Assembly: GCA_937880545.1 (NCBI GenBank)
Contig: CALFKA010000049.1
Location: 1 to 10,263, forward strand
Source of the DNA: an uncultured Clostridia bacterium
GTDB lineage: Bacteria; Bacillota; Clostridia; Peptostreptococcales; Acidaminobacteraceae
Direction: 5' to 3'
Length of the DNA: 10,263 nt
A program made the translations under genes and the position numbers. Under the pieces are notes generated by a model. It was given only the letters and a program-made list of their open reading frames with translations, was not told where the DNA came from and made no database searches. The number at the start of each line of letters is the position of its first letter. The stretch's first letter is position 1. Shown one piece after another: positions 1 to 6,830 of the stretch.

Positions 1-382
1 CGGAGGGAAGTGTGTACTCTGCACGCAGAGCTGCCGCAGCTCCACTGAAGCTTGAGACGCCGGGGCAGACCTCATAGGCGATATTGCGCTCGTCGAGCCG
101 ATCCATCTGTTCACGGATGGCACCGTAAACGGAAGGGTCGCCGGTATGGAGTCTCACCGTCATCTTTCCTGTGCGTTCCATTTCTTCTATTACGTCGATC
201 ACTTCATCAAGTGTCATATGTGCGCTGTTATAGACCAGGCACTCCGTCTTCCGCTCGTTCAGAAGTTCTTCCGGCACAAGCGAGCCGGTATAGATGATGG
301 CGTCAGCTTCTCGAAGAAGCCGAGCACCTCTTACGGTAATGAGATCCACAGCGCCGCAACCTGCCCCTGTAAAATAGACCAT
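1..382 (-). CDS. cbiF: Cobalt-precorrin-4 C11-methyltransferase CbiF (CobM), N-terminal part, cut by window edge
   Basis: This is the first 127 codons of an S-adenosylmethionine-dependent tetrapyrrole methylase that methylates C-11 of cobalt-precorrin-4 in anaerobic cobalamin synthesis. The ATG at 382 shares one base with the TAA stop of cbiD (TAATG), and GGAGG lies five bases upstream (388-392 on the plus strand). The product begins MVYFTGAGCGAVDLITVRG, the glycine-rich N-terminal motif of the family. It then shows YTGSLVPEELL, the VRLHTGDPSVYGAIREQ block (around residues 76-92) and CPGVSSFSGAAAAL, all characteristic of CbiF/CobM. Family members are about 250 residues, so roughly half is visible. 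The usual GPGDP of the first motif reads GCGAV here; I believe such variants occur in clostridial CbiF, so I do not read it as inactivating. It is the last gene seen in the operon, which continues beyond the edge. Confidence 0.93.
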   Translation of the reverse strand, partial: MVYFTGAGCGAVDLITVRGARLLREADAIIYTGSLVPEELLNERKTECLVYNSAHMTLDEVIDVIEEMERTGKMTVRLHTGDPSVYGAIREQMDRLDERNIAYEVCPGVSSFSGAAAALRAEYTLPS

Positions 383-1515
383 TACTTCCTCCACTCCTCC
401 ATGAGTTCTGCCGCATGTTTCGTCACAAAAAGAGTTCCCGATACCTCACTCGCTTTGCTAAAGCAGATGCAGCCAATCCGGACATCCTCCGGCACACGCC
501 GCCCAAGGGTATCTTCCACCCGTCTGCGGACATTCTCCATCGTCTCTTTTAGTAGATCAGCTTTTTTCAAAACAAGGAGCGCTGCATCTGTCGTGACACA
601 TCCGAGAATCTTCTTGAGTACCTCCGTGTCTGCTCCCGCCTCCAGAGCGCACGCCAATAGGGCTTCCATTCGCCCGTCTCCCATCGACGAGTGGGTATTC
701 GTCATGCCGATCGCCAGTTTGATGATCTTTCCTATGTGTCCGATGAGAAGGATCTTTTGAAATTCCTTTTCCACCGCTGTGTCCACCGCTTCTCCGATGT
801 AGTTCGAGCAGGAGACGTTTTCTTTCATGGAAAGATGCAGTTCATCCGAAGCAAAGGCTTGCGCATAATTTCCCGGCGTTAAGAGAACGCGGGAGGCTCC
901 GGTCTGAGCCAATTGAGACAGTTCCAGCTTTACAGTATCTATGATCGCCTTATGGCTCATCGGCTCGACAATCCCGCTCGTCCCGATAATCGATATGCCA
1001 CCCACAATCCCAAGCCGCGGATTGAAGGTCTTTTTGGCCACTTCCTCTCCGCCGGGAACACTTATTATCACCTGAATTCCGCCGTCATAGCCTGCTCTAT
1101 GACAGACTTCTTCGATCTCCTGACGGATCATCTTCCTAGGGACAGAGTTGATGGCCGCTTCACCGGGGGGCTGATCAAGCCCTGCTCTTGTGACTCTGCC
1201 CACGCCCTCACCGCCCCGAATCTCTATGCCTTCTTCTGTTTTTCTCGCTTCGGCGCAGATGAAAAGTCCATGGGTCACATCGGGATCGTCTCCGGCATCT
1301 TTTCTGATGGCGCAGGCTGCGCATTCTCGCTCAAAGCGAGCTTTCTGCACTTCCAGAGTTAGTTCTTCCCCTTGTGGCACTGTCACTTTTACTGTGGAAA
1401 TCAGTTCCTGAACGAGGAGCATCCTCACGGCCGCTTTACTCGCCGCAGCAGCACAGGAGCCGGTCGTCACACCGCGACGCAGGAGCTTTCCCTCTACACT
1501 TCGATAACTCTCCAT
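382..1515 (-). CDS. cbiD: Cobalt-precorrin-5B C1-methyltransferase CbiD
   Basis: This is a 377-residue CbiD, full length for the family. It methylates C-1 of cobalt-precorrin-5B in the anaerobic cobalamin pathway, using S-adenosylmethionine in the cytoplasm. Seen in the sequence: the N-terminal RRGVTTGSCAAAASKAA block (residues 13-29), KDAGDDPDVTHG (72-83), GTSGIVEPMS (178-187), LTPGNYAQ (212-219) and the C-terminal NTHSSMGDGRMEAL signature (273-286). CbiD has its own fold, unlike the CbiF/CbiL methylases either side. The ATG at 1515 directly follows the TAG stop of cbiL with no gap, and its stop shares one base with the cbiF start, so translation is probably coupled. A weak AGGA lies inside the end of cbiL. 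Confidence 0.96.
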   Translation of the reverse strand: MESYRSVEGKLLRRGVTTGSCAAAASKAAVRMLLVQELISTVKVTVPQGEELTLEVQKARFERECAACAIRKDAGDDPDVTHGLFICAEARKTEEGIEIRGGEGVGRVTRAGLDQPPGEAAINSVPRKMIRQEIEEVCHRAGYDGGIQVIISVPGGEEVAKKTFNPRLGIVGGISIIGTSGIVEPMSHKAIIDTVKLELSQLAQTGASRVLLTPGNYAQAFASDELHLSMKENVSCSNYIGEAVDTAVEKEFQKILLIGHIGKIIKLAIGMTNTHSSMGDGRMEALLACALEAGADTEVLKKILGCVTTDAALLVLKKADLLKETMENVRRRVEDTLGRRVPEDVRIGCICFSKASEVSGTLFVTKHAAELMEEWRK

Positions 1516-2211
1516 CTACTCTTTTCCTGCAGGGACCAAAAGTGTTGTGAAATACCCTGTTTCCTCCTCAAATGTCTCCATGGAAAAGATCAGCCTTTCT
1601 CCCGGCAGGGTGACATTCTCGGCAAGCTTTGTCTCACTCAAGACACCACCCTTCTTCAGAGAGTCTCTGATCTTTTGCATCGGCAGAGTCGGCTTCATGA
1701 GCACCTTGCTTCCCGGGAGACGAAGGGCTGCATCCAGATCCATAGCACCGGCCGGGATGATATGAAGCGGAAGATCGCGCTGCGTAAGACTCGTCTTCAA
1801 TCTCGCAGCAGCTGCACAAAAACTAGTCACGCCCGGCACCAGATCTACCTTGAAACCCTCCGAGTGAATGGAGTCGACAAAGTAAGAAATATTCGAAAAC
1901 ATTGATGCATCTCCGAGGGTAAGCATGGCGACAGACTTTTCCCGCCGAAGAGAGCGTAGAATCAGATGCAGGTTTTCTTCCTGTGCTGCCCTTCGCTCTT
2001 CTTCATTTCGCTTCATCGGAAAGTCGAGATAGAGGATCTCTTTATCACTGACGTCCATGGCCTGCGCAACAATATCCAGCGCCAGCGTGTTTTTTCCTTT
2101 CGTTCGGGGAGCTGCAATGACATCCACCTTTTGAAGAATCGCAAGCGCCCGGAGTGTCAGAAGCTGAGGGTCCCCGGGTCCCGTTCCCACACCATAAAAC
2201 GTAGGACCCAT
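1516..2211 (-). CDS. cbiL: Cobalt-precorrin-2 (precorrin-2) C20-methyltransferase CbiL/CobI
   Basis: This 231-residue tetrapyrrole methylase transfers a methyl group from S-adenosylmethionine to C-20 of cobalt-factor II/cobalt-precorrin-2, the first ring methylation after cobalt insertion in the anaerobic route. The N-terminus reads FYGVGTGPGDPQLLTLRA (residues 5-22), the CbiL form of the family motif. The second conserved block is LTLGDASMFSNISY (97-110) and the third is VPGVTSFCAAAARL (125-138). Length is normal for CbiL. The ATG at 2211 shares a base with the TAA of the upstream fusion gene (TAATG), and GGAGG sits about ten bases upstream (2222-2226). Its substrate is the oxidised or reduced product of the chelatase domain encoded immediately upstream, so consecutive pathway steps are adjacent. 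The usual P in the second block (GDPS) is A here; the effect is unknown. Confidence 0.94.
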   Translation of the reverse strand: MGPTFYGVGTGPGDPQLLTLRALAILQKVDVIAAPRTKGKNTLALDIVAQAMDVSDKEILYLDFPMKRNEEERRAAQEENLHLILRSLRREKSVAMLTLGDASMFSNISYFVDSIHSEGFKVDLVPGVTSFCAAAARLKTSLTQRDLPLHIIPAGAMDLDAALRLPGSKVLMKPTLPMQKIRDSLKKGGVLSETKLAENVTLPGERLIFSMETFEEETGYFTTLLVPAGKE

Positions 2212-3779
2212 TAAGCGATTTCCTCCAGATTCTTTCGGTAGAGCTCTCTGATCTCTTCATGTTCCCCGAGCCCGATGATCTGCGCCTTCACTAGATAACC
2301 TTGTGACTCCAGCTTGTGCTTCCAGCTGTCAGTGTTTTCTACCATGTCATGTGTGGCGTGATCTCCTGCGACATAGAGAAGGGGTACCAAGTGGATCTTC
2401 TTTTCCTTTTCTATGGGAAGTCGGGAAAGGACGTCTTCTAAGCCTTCTCGTCCTTCAATCGTAGCGATGCGTGATGGGTATCCTCTTTCGTTCAGAGACT
2501 CTTCTAGCCGCCGATACATCTCATCACTTGCAAAGCTTGTCCCATGACCCATAAAGAGCGTAAGGTGATTCTCTGTCTGGGGATAAATCGCCATGAGTAT
2601 CTCTGCCAGTTCGTCCATCGAGTTTTCGTGGATAAGCGGCTGTGTGATTTTCAACTCATCAAAGACATCTGCAAATTTGCTTGCCTGCTCTTTTACCTTT
2701 TGGTATTCCTTGCCATCTAGTAGAAGGCTGACCAACAGGTGTACTTCTCTGACGCCAAGGTTTTTCAGATCTTCAAGTACCTCCGCAACATTTGGGATGT
2801 GAATATCTCTTCTTCGCAGACTTCCTCTGACCATCTCACTAGTAAAAGCGCTCTTGATCACTCTCTGCGGATATGCTTCTACCATCTCCTTTTCCAGGAC
2901 ATCCATCGTACGCTCCCGTGCCTCATCAAATGTCGTCCCGAAATGTACCAGCACTGTCGCTTTCTTATTATCTTTCAAGTTTGCCTCCTCGATCGTCTTT
3001 AGCCACCTCTTTATCCCAAGCTTTTCTGAAAGTTCTATGAGAAATGGGGTGGGTAATTTGGTTTGCTTTAATATTTCCGTTTCTCGGAAGAATTCTTCCG
3101 GTTTGGCGTCAAGCAGAATCTTTCCCTTTTCGATAAGTACAACTCGTGTGGCAAAACGCCAAGCCAGGTCCACGTCATGAGAAGCCAGGACAACTGCGTG
3201 CCCCTCCAGGCTATAATTCCATAAATACTCTTCCACCTTTTGCTTCATCTCGTTGTCGAGGGAATTGAAGGGTTCATCGCACAGGAGAACTTTGGGCTCC
3301 ATCACAAGCGTCGACGCCAAAGAGAGCCGCTTCTTCTGTCCCCCGGAAAGGTAGTGTGTGGGGTGATTCTCGAGACCCTCAAGTCCTGTGAGCCTGATCA
3401 CTTCTTGCACACGTCTGTGCACTTCTTCTTCGGGAAGAGCCAAGTTCATGGGTCCAAACGAAATGTCTTCATATACAGTGGCCCCAAGAATCTGATCCTC
3501 TGCTTCCTGAAAAAGAAACCCGATCTTCCTCCTCTGATGTGCAGGCATCTCCCGGGTCGTATCGACCTCTTCTCCTTCGAGAAAGATCTTTCCCGATGCC
3601 GGCGGATAGAGTCCCGCCAGAAGATAGAAGAGAGTGCTTTTTCCTTCTCCGTTTCCCCCGAGAAAGACAATCCTCTCTTGCGCTGAGACGCCAAACGAAA
3701 TGCCGTTAATGACGTTTGGAGCTGTCTCATAGGAGAATGTCAGGTTTTCACTTTTCAAGATATATGTACGATTTATCAC
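2211..3779 (-). CDS. CbiO-CbiK fusion: cobalt ECF transporter ATPase joined to sirohydrochlorin cobaltochelatase
   Basis: This is one uninterrupted 522-residue frame with two complete proteins. Residues 1-265 are a CbiO-type ABC ATPase: Walker A GGNGEGKST (41-49), Q-loop Q91, signature LSGGQ (144-148), Walker B VLLCDEP (164-170) and switch H201. It would energise CbiMNQ cobalt import. Residues 273-522 match class II chelatase CbiK, which inserts Co2+ into sirohydrochlorin: VLVHFGTTFDEAR (276-288), FMGHGTSF (409-416), IEGREG (441-446) and LVPLLYVAGDHATHDM (464-479). H412, E442 and H474 keep the 30 and 32 residue spacing of the metal ligands H145, E175 and H207 of Salmonella CbiK. An ATG at 3953 also opens this frame, but its first 58 codons lie within cbiQ and look non-coding. 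I chose the GTG at 3779, which overlaps the cbiQ stop (GTGA), has GGAG about ten bases upstream, and starts the family-like protein MINRTYILKSENLTFSY. A composite name such as cbiOK would suit; the fusion is read directly, its purpose inferred. Confidence 0.93.
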   Translation of the reverse strand: MINRTYILKSENLTFSYETAPNVINGISFGVSAQERIVFLGGNGEGKSTLFYLLAGLYPPASGKIFLEGEEVDTTREMPAHQRRKIGFLFQEAEDQILGATVYEDISFGPMNLALPEEEVHRRVQEVIRLTGLEGLENHPTHYLSGGQKKRLSLASTLVMEPKVLLCDEPFNSLDNEMKQKVEEYLWNYSLEGHAVVLASHDVDLAWRFATRVVLIEKGKILLDAKPEEFFRETEILKQTKLPTPFLIELSEKLGIKRWLKTIEEANLKDNKKATVLVHFGTTFDEARERTMDVLEKEMVEAYPQRVIKSAFTSEMVRGSLRRRDIHIPNVAEVLEDLKNLGVREVHLLVSLLLDGKEYQKVKEQASKFADVFDELKITQPLIHENSMDELAEILMAIYPQTENHLTLFMGHGTSFASDEMYRRLEESLNERGYPSRIATIEGREGLEDVLSRLPIEKEKKIHLVPLLYVAGDHATHDMVENTDSWKHKLESQGYLVKAQIIGLGEHEEIRELYRKNLEEIA

Positions 3780-4636
3780 AGTAACCACGCTCCTACAATG
3801 ACGAACACAGACCCCGCCAACAAAGCCAACATGCCTTTTCTCTTCTCTGTAGGAGATGAGAGAAATCGGATGGCTCCGCTGTACCCTCTGGCATTCATCG
3901 ATAGATACGACATCTCTGCCCGCAGATAGCTCCGTCGAAAAAGCGAACTCCAAAGTAGCCCGAGCCCCCGGATACCGTTTCCTCGCCGCAGTTCCAGCGC
4001 ACGCTTCATCGGATAATAAAGTGTAAAGAGTACAAAGACGTAGCGGTAGAGGCTGAGCATTACTTCGATCATCATCTCAGGTATCTTAAGTCTTCTGAGG
4101 GTCTCCAGCAATTGATTCATGGGAGTGGAGAGGCTTAAGGAGTAGAGGCAACTGAGAGCACTGAAGGCTCTCCAGCTCACCTGCCTTGCCTGAATGAGCG
4201 AGTCGCTCGTCATGCTGATCGAAAGTGGCGAGAAAGAAATCTGAACCATTATCCCCAGGGCTCCCATCAAAAGAAACATAACAGGTGCTTCCAGAAATCG
4301 CAGATACCTCTTTAGCGGAACCCCTCCCACACCAACAGACAACACCACCTGCAAAAGAAAAAGGCTCAGATGAAACAGGCGCGAAGAACTCGCAACAGCT
4401 AGCACGAGACAGAGTAGGAAAAACGTCAGTTTGGAGAGTCCATCCAGACTTCGAAGCCTGCTGCGATAGGCACAGTAGTCAATCAGTAACAGATCTGACA
4501 CATGGGTCTTTGAGAGGATCAGTGCAGCAGCCATCCCCGGGAGCAGCACAAACACTACTCCCGGCGGATCCATAAGAAGCTGAAGAAATGCTGTATAGGC
4601 CATAGTTCGCCACAGCACTCCAAAGGCCTTTTTCAA
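3776..4636 (-). CDS. cbiQ: Cobalt ECF transporter transmembrane subunit CbiQ (TTG start, extended N-terminus)
   Basis: CbiQ is the membrane T-component that couples CbiO ATPase movement to the substrate-capturing CbiMN. The 286-residue product has several hydrophobic segments (about 19-42, 70-102, 118-135, 195-208, 268-285). It also has the two cytoplasmic coupling motifs of the family: RLKIPEMMIEVML (182-194) with the following R/Y-rich helix, and YLSMNARGYSG (244-254). No ATG suits the coupled position. The frame begins at TTG 4636, which overlaps the cbiN stop as TTGA, mirroring the overlaps of its neighbours. CbiQ proteins usually begin close to the LLIDYCAYRSRLRSLDG block (here 50-66), so there are about 45 extra residues with a hydrophobic stretch. 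An ATG at 4534 would give 252 residues but lacks a good ribosome site. Function is secure; the start is moderately so. The stop overlaps the GTG start of the fusion gene by four bases. Confidence 0.9.
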   Translation of the reverse strand: MKKAFGVLWRTMAYTAFLQLLMDPPGVVFVLLPGMAAALILSKTHVSDLLLIDYCAYRSRLRSLDGLSKLTFFLLCLVLAVASSSRLFHLSLFLLQVVLSVGVGGVPLKRYLRFLEAPVMFLLMGALGIMVQISFSPLSISMTSDSLIQARQVSWRAFSALSCLYSLSLSTPMNQLLETLRRLKIPEMMIEVMLSLYRYVFVLFTLYYPMKRALELRRGNGIRGLGLLWSSLFRRSYLRAEMSYLSMNARGYSGAIRFLSSPTEKRKGMLALLAGSVFVIVGAWLL

Positions 4637-4932
4637 GAAACACTCTCTGCCGGCTGGAAACGTTTTCTCGCAACGAGATAGCCAAATCCAAAACCAATGA
4701 CCAGAGTGCCAAGTGCCGCTTGCAGGGCAAACAGAAGACTCTCTGTCTCACCTCCTGGAGGCTCTATCAGGCTTTCTGCCCACGGTTCATATTCCGGGTT
4801 CACTTCGAGGATTGCCTCTTCCGCTTGTCCATCGGCTCCTTCAAACTCGGAGTCCTTTATCATAAGAAGCGGAATGACGCTGATAACGATGGCAGCGAGT
4901 ATCAAAAGAACAGCTAAAGTTGAACGTTTCAT
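4633..4932 (-). CDS. cbiN: Cobalt transport accessory subunit CbiN
   Basis: This 99-residue protein has the CbiN layout. A transmembrane helix near the N-terminus (about residues 5-25) is followed by an acidic extracytoplasmic segment containing EFEGADGQAEEAI and NPEYEPWAESLIEPPGGETESLLFALQ split around it, a second helix (about 66-88), then a short basic tail ARKRFQ. In characterised cobalt importers CbiN is a small partner of CbiM that is needed for metal loading. The EFxGADxxA and EPWxxxxxxPPSxExES-like pattern is distinctive of the family. The ATG at 4932 overlaps the cbiM stop (ATGA) and has AGGAGG six bases upstream. Its stop overlaps the TTG start assigned to cbiQ. Presence of CbiN points to cobalt rather than nickel as the main substrate. 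Confidence 0.94.
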   Translation of the reverse strand: MKRSTLAVLLILAAIVISVIPLLMIKDSEFEGADGQAEEAILEVNPEYEPWAESLIEPPGGETESLLFALQAALGTLVIGFGFGYLVARKRFQPAESVS

Positions 4933-5678
4933 TTGCTTCCTCCTACATATCCGAGTGATCGCAGTTCGGGCGCCGCAAAGCTCTCGAGTCCCAGAACGAT
5001 GACGACAGTGAGAAGTCCTTCGACGATCGCGAGGGGAACTTGGGTCACGGCGAAGATGCCGGCAAATTTCGCAAAAGCTCCCATTACTCCACCCACGCTG
5101 TCAGGGTGCGCAAGCGCCAGCTGCGCAGAGGTTACGACATATGTCATCAGATTTCCAAGTGCCGCCCCCAAAAACACAGCCACTCTTGTATTCAGTTTCA
5201 TCTTCTTAGCTACTGTGTAGACACCCACCGTCACAAAAGGTCCGACGATGCCCATGCTAAATGTGTTCGCTCCGAGTGTAGTCAGTCCGCCATGTGCCAG
5301 TAGTAGTGCCTGGAAGAGAAGGACCAAAAGGCCTATTACAGCCATCGGGGTTGCTCCAAAGAGAATGGCTCCCAGGCCTGTTCCGGTAGGATGCGAAGAG
5401 CTTCCCGTGACACTGGGCAGCTTGAGGGCGGACAGGACAAAGGCATAGGCACCCACCATGGCCAGCAGTAGAATGGTCTTCCTGTTCTCTTTAATAATCT
5501 TGTTCATTTTGAAAAATCCGGCGAGGACAAAGGGAAGAGCCAGTACTCCCCAGCCAATGGCATGAGCTAGGGGGAGATATCCCTCCATAATATGCATGGC
5601 GCCGGAAAATCGAGTAAACCCGAAAATCAGTGCGCACGCGATGGAGAGAGGTGTAAGTATTTTTTGCCGTTTGGACAT
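4929..5678 (-). CDS. cbiM: Cobalt ECF transporter substrate-specific subunit CbiM
   Basis: CbiM is the integral membrane component that binds Co2+. The 249-residue product starts with a signal-like segment (residues 1-27) ending FSGA, followed by MHIMEGYLP. Cleavage after A27 would expose Met-His, the N-terminal metal-binding pair typical of CbiM/NikM. A further conserved histidine is seen in GSSSHPTGTGLGAILFG (H95, near mature position 68), matching the second ligand region, and GANTFSMGIVGPF (about 136-148) is another family block. Multiple hydrophobic segments follow. The ATG at 5678 has a strong AGGAGG about six bases upstream (5684-5689). The start is 47 bases after the stop of the lipoprotein gene, the only gap in the cobalt half of the operon. 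Order cbiM-N-Q-O is standard. Confidence 0.96.
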   Translation of the reverse strand: MSKRQKILTPLSIACALIFGFTRFSGAMHIMEGYLPLAHAIGWGVLALPFVLAGFFKMNKIIKENRKTILLLAMVGAYAFVLSALKLPSVTGSSSHPTGTGLGAILFGATPMAVIGLLVLLFQALLLAHGGLTTLGANTFSMGIVGPFVTVGVYTVAKKMKLNTRVAVFLGAALGNLMTYVVTSAQLALAHPDSVGGVMGAFAKFAGIFAVTQVPLAIVEGLLTVVIVLGLESFAAPELRSLGYVGGSK

Positions 5679-5689
5679 AGTTTCCTCCT

Positions 5690-5701
5690 GAGCTTTCGCT
5701 C
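5690..5701 (-). other. Small GNRA-loop hairpin between lipoprotein gene and cbiM
   Basis: On the transcript strand the spacer contains GAGC-GAAA-GCTC, a four base-pair stem closed by a GAAA tetraloop, just before the cbiM ribosome site. There is no U-run, so it is not a terminator. It may stabilise or process the mRNA or affect the cbiM ribosome site. The stem is short and could be chance. Confidence 0.3.
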
Positions 5702-5725
5702 TGTTGTCAAAGTAGAGTTTGTCGT

Positions 5726-6775
5726 CTATTCTCCGAACACCTCCGGATAGAGATATTTGGCGAGGATGGTGTAGGCTTCCAAGTAACGTTCATTCGGTCT
5801 GTAAGTGTAGAGATCTTTCGGGAGTAGATGGTAGCGCCCATTCTTTACTGCAGTGAGTTCACTCCAGACAGGGTCATTTTCGAGGACTTCCTGACGTTTC
5901 TGTGCAATAGCCTGGAGATCTGAGCCCATTTCCGTTACGAAGATGACATCCGGATCCTCCGCCACAATCTGTTCCATGCTGAACTCTTCCGAGCGATCTC
6001 CCGTCACGGCATTGTCAGCAATGTTTAAGGTGTGAAGGTCTGCGAGCATCTCTCCATTAAGGCTCTGGTTGTTTCGGACGGTGACTCCTTTTTGTGTCGA
6101 CATCATAAGAAGCACCTTCTGGGGTTCTCCCTCGGGTACTCGGCTCAGGAGTTCCTGAATGCTCTCTTCAATATCCAGCGCAAAGGCTTCGAACTGGCTT
6201 TCATCTTCCAAAAGCGCGGAAAAGAGACGCACAACCTTGTAATAGTCGTCCTTTACCTTGCCCTCCATGTAAATGGTGGGAACACCAAACTCATTCAACC
6301 TGGCTGCCAGTTCTTTGTTCGCAGAAACCGGTGTCAAAACACAGAGATCCGGCTGGATCTCCAAAAGTTTTTCGACATTGGGGTCGGTGGGCTTTCCAAT
6401 CACCTCCGCATGGTCGAGTCCCTCCACCGGTTTTTCATCCGCCTGCTCTACAATCGCCACTACCTCGCCACCCATCTGATCCCAGAGTGACAGGTACGAA
6501 TTGTAGAGGATGGCAACTTTCTCAGGCTTCTTTACAATCGTCACAGTATGTCCGAGAGAATCGGTCACAGTGATGCTCTCGCCATTATCAATCAGACCGA
6601 ATTTGTCATAATAATCAACAGCATCTCGCGAAAGGTGGTTTGTGCTCTCCTCCACTACATCTGCCGGAGTCTGCACTGCCTGAGCAGGTGGTGTCTGAGG
6701 TTTAGGCTCTCGCGCACATGCACTTATCATCATGAGAAAGATCAGTAGTAACGCCATCCATGTCCATCGTTTCAT
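5726..6775 (-). CDS. Corrinoid-type (BtuF-like) ABC transporter substrate-binding lipoprotein
   Basis: This 349-residue protein has a type II signal peptide: MKRWTWMALLLIFLMMISAC, with lipobox I-S-A-C and lipidated C20. A proline/glutamine-rich linker (about 21-45) is followed by a helical-backbone binding domain of the FhuD/BtuF/TroA class. It shows the usual opening ITVTDSLGHTVTIVKKPEKVA (68-88) in two halves and the repeated motifs LLEIQPDLCVL (137-147) and IVAEDPDVIFV near the C-terminal lobe. It would capture ligand outside the membrane and deliver it to the permease encoded upstream. The ATG at 6775 is chosen because GGAGGAAAGA precedes it and it begins the signal peptide; an upstream ATG at 6916 in frame lies inside the ATPase gene. 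The family also includes iron-siderophore and heme receptors. Cobalamin or cobinamide is favoured here by the riboswitch and the neighbouring cbi genes, not by any residue I can identify. Confidence 0.88.
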   Translation of the reverse strand: MKRWTWMALLLIFLMMISACAREPKPQTPPAQAVQTPADVVEESTNHLSRDAVDYYDKFGLIDNGESITVTDSLGHTVTIVKKPEKVAILYNSYLSLWDQMGGEVVAIVEQADEKPVEGLDHAEVIGKPTDPNVEKLLEIQPDLCVLTPVSANKELAARLNEFGVPTIYMEGKVKDDYYKVVRLFSALLEDESQFEAFALDIEESIQELLSRVPEGEPQKVLLMMSTQKGVTVRNNQSLNGEMLADLHTLNIADNAVTGDRSEEFSMEQIVAEDPDVIFVTEMGSDLQAIAQKRQEVLENDPVWSELTAVKNGRYHLLPKDLYTYRPNERYLEAYTILAKYLYPEVFGE

Positions 6776-6814
6776 TCTTTCCTCCAAGTTATGTGAAAAT
6801 GTAAAGTCTATTAT

Positions 6815-6830
6815 TGATTCCTTAGAATCA
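6815..6830 (-). other. Hairpin at the ATPase stop codon, before the lipoprotein gene
   Basis: The transcript strand reads TGATTC-TAAG-GAATCA, a perfect six base-pair stem with a four-base loop. It begins at the last base-pairs of the ATPase gene (the TGA stop is its first three bases). No U-run follows, so it is not an intrinsic terminator. It lies in the 52-base spacer upstream of the lipoprotein gene and may protect or delimit a processed mRNA segment. Confidence 0.35.

Noticed and set aside
146..760. 204-codon plus-strand open frame
   Set aside because: It is antisense to cbiF and cbiD, which have clear family motifs; no recognisable domain and composition typical of a shadow frame.
1372..1905. 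177-codon plus-strand open frame
   Set aside because: Antisense to cbiD and cbiL; no motif and no ribosome site of note.
3780..3953. Upstream in-frame extension of the CbiO-CbiK gene to an ATG at 3953
   Set aside because: These 58 codons lie inside cbiQ in another frame, look like non-coding translation (Cys/Arg-rich, no family match) and have no ribosome site placed for them; GTG 3779 with GTGA overlap fits better.
5702..5720. TTGACA-like -35 in the spacer before cbiM
   Set aside because: No -10 at a workable distance before the cbiM start; the cbiM ribosome site occupies that region.
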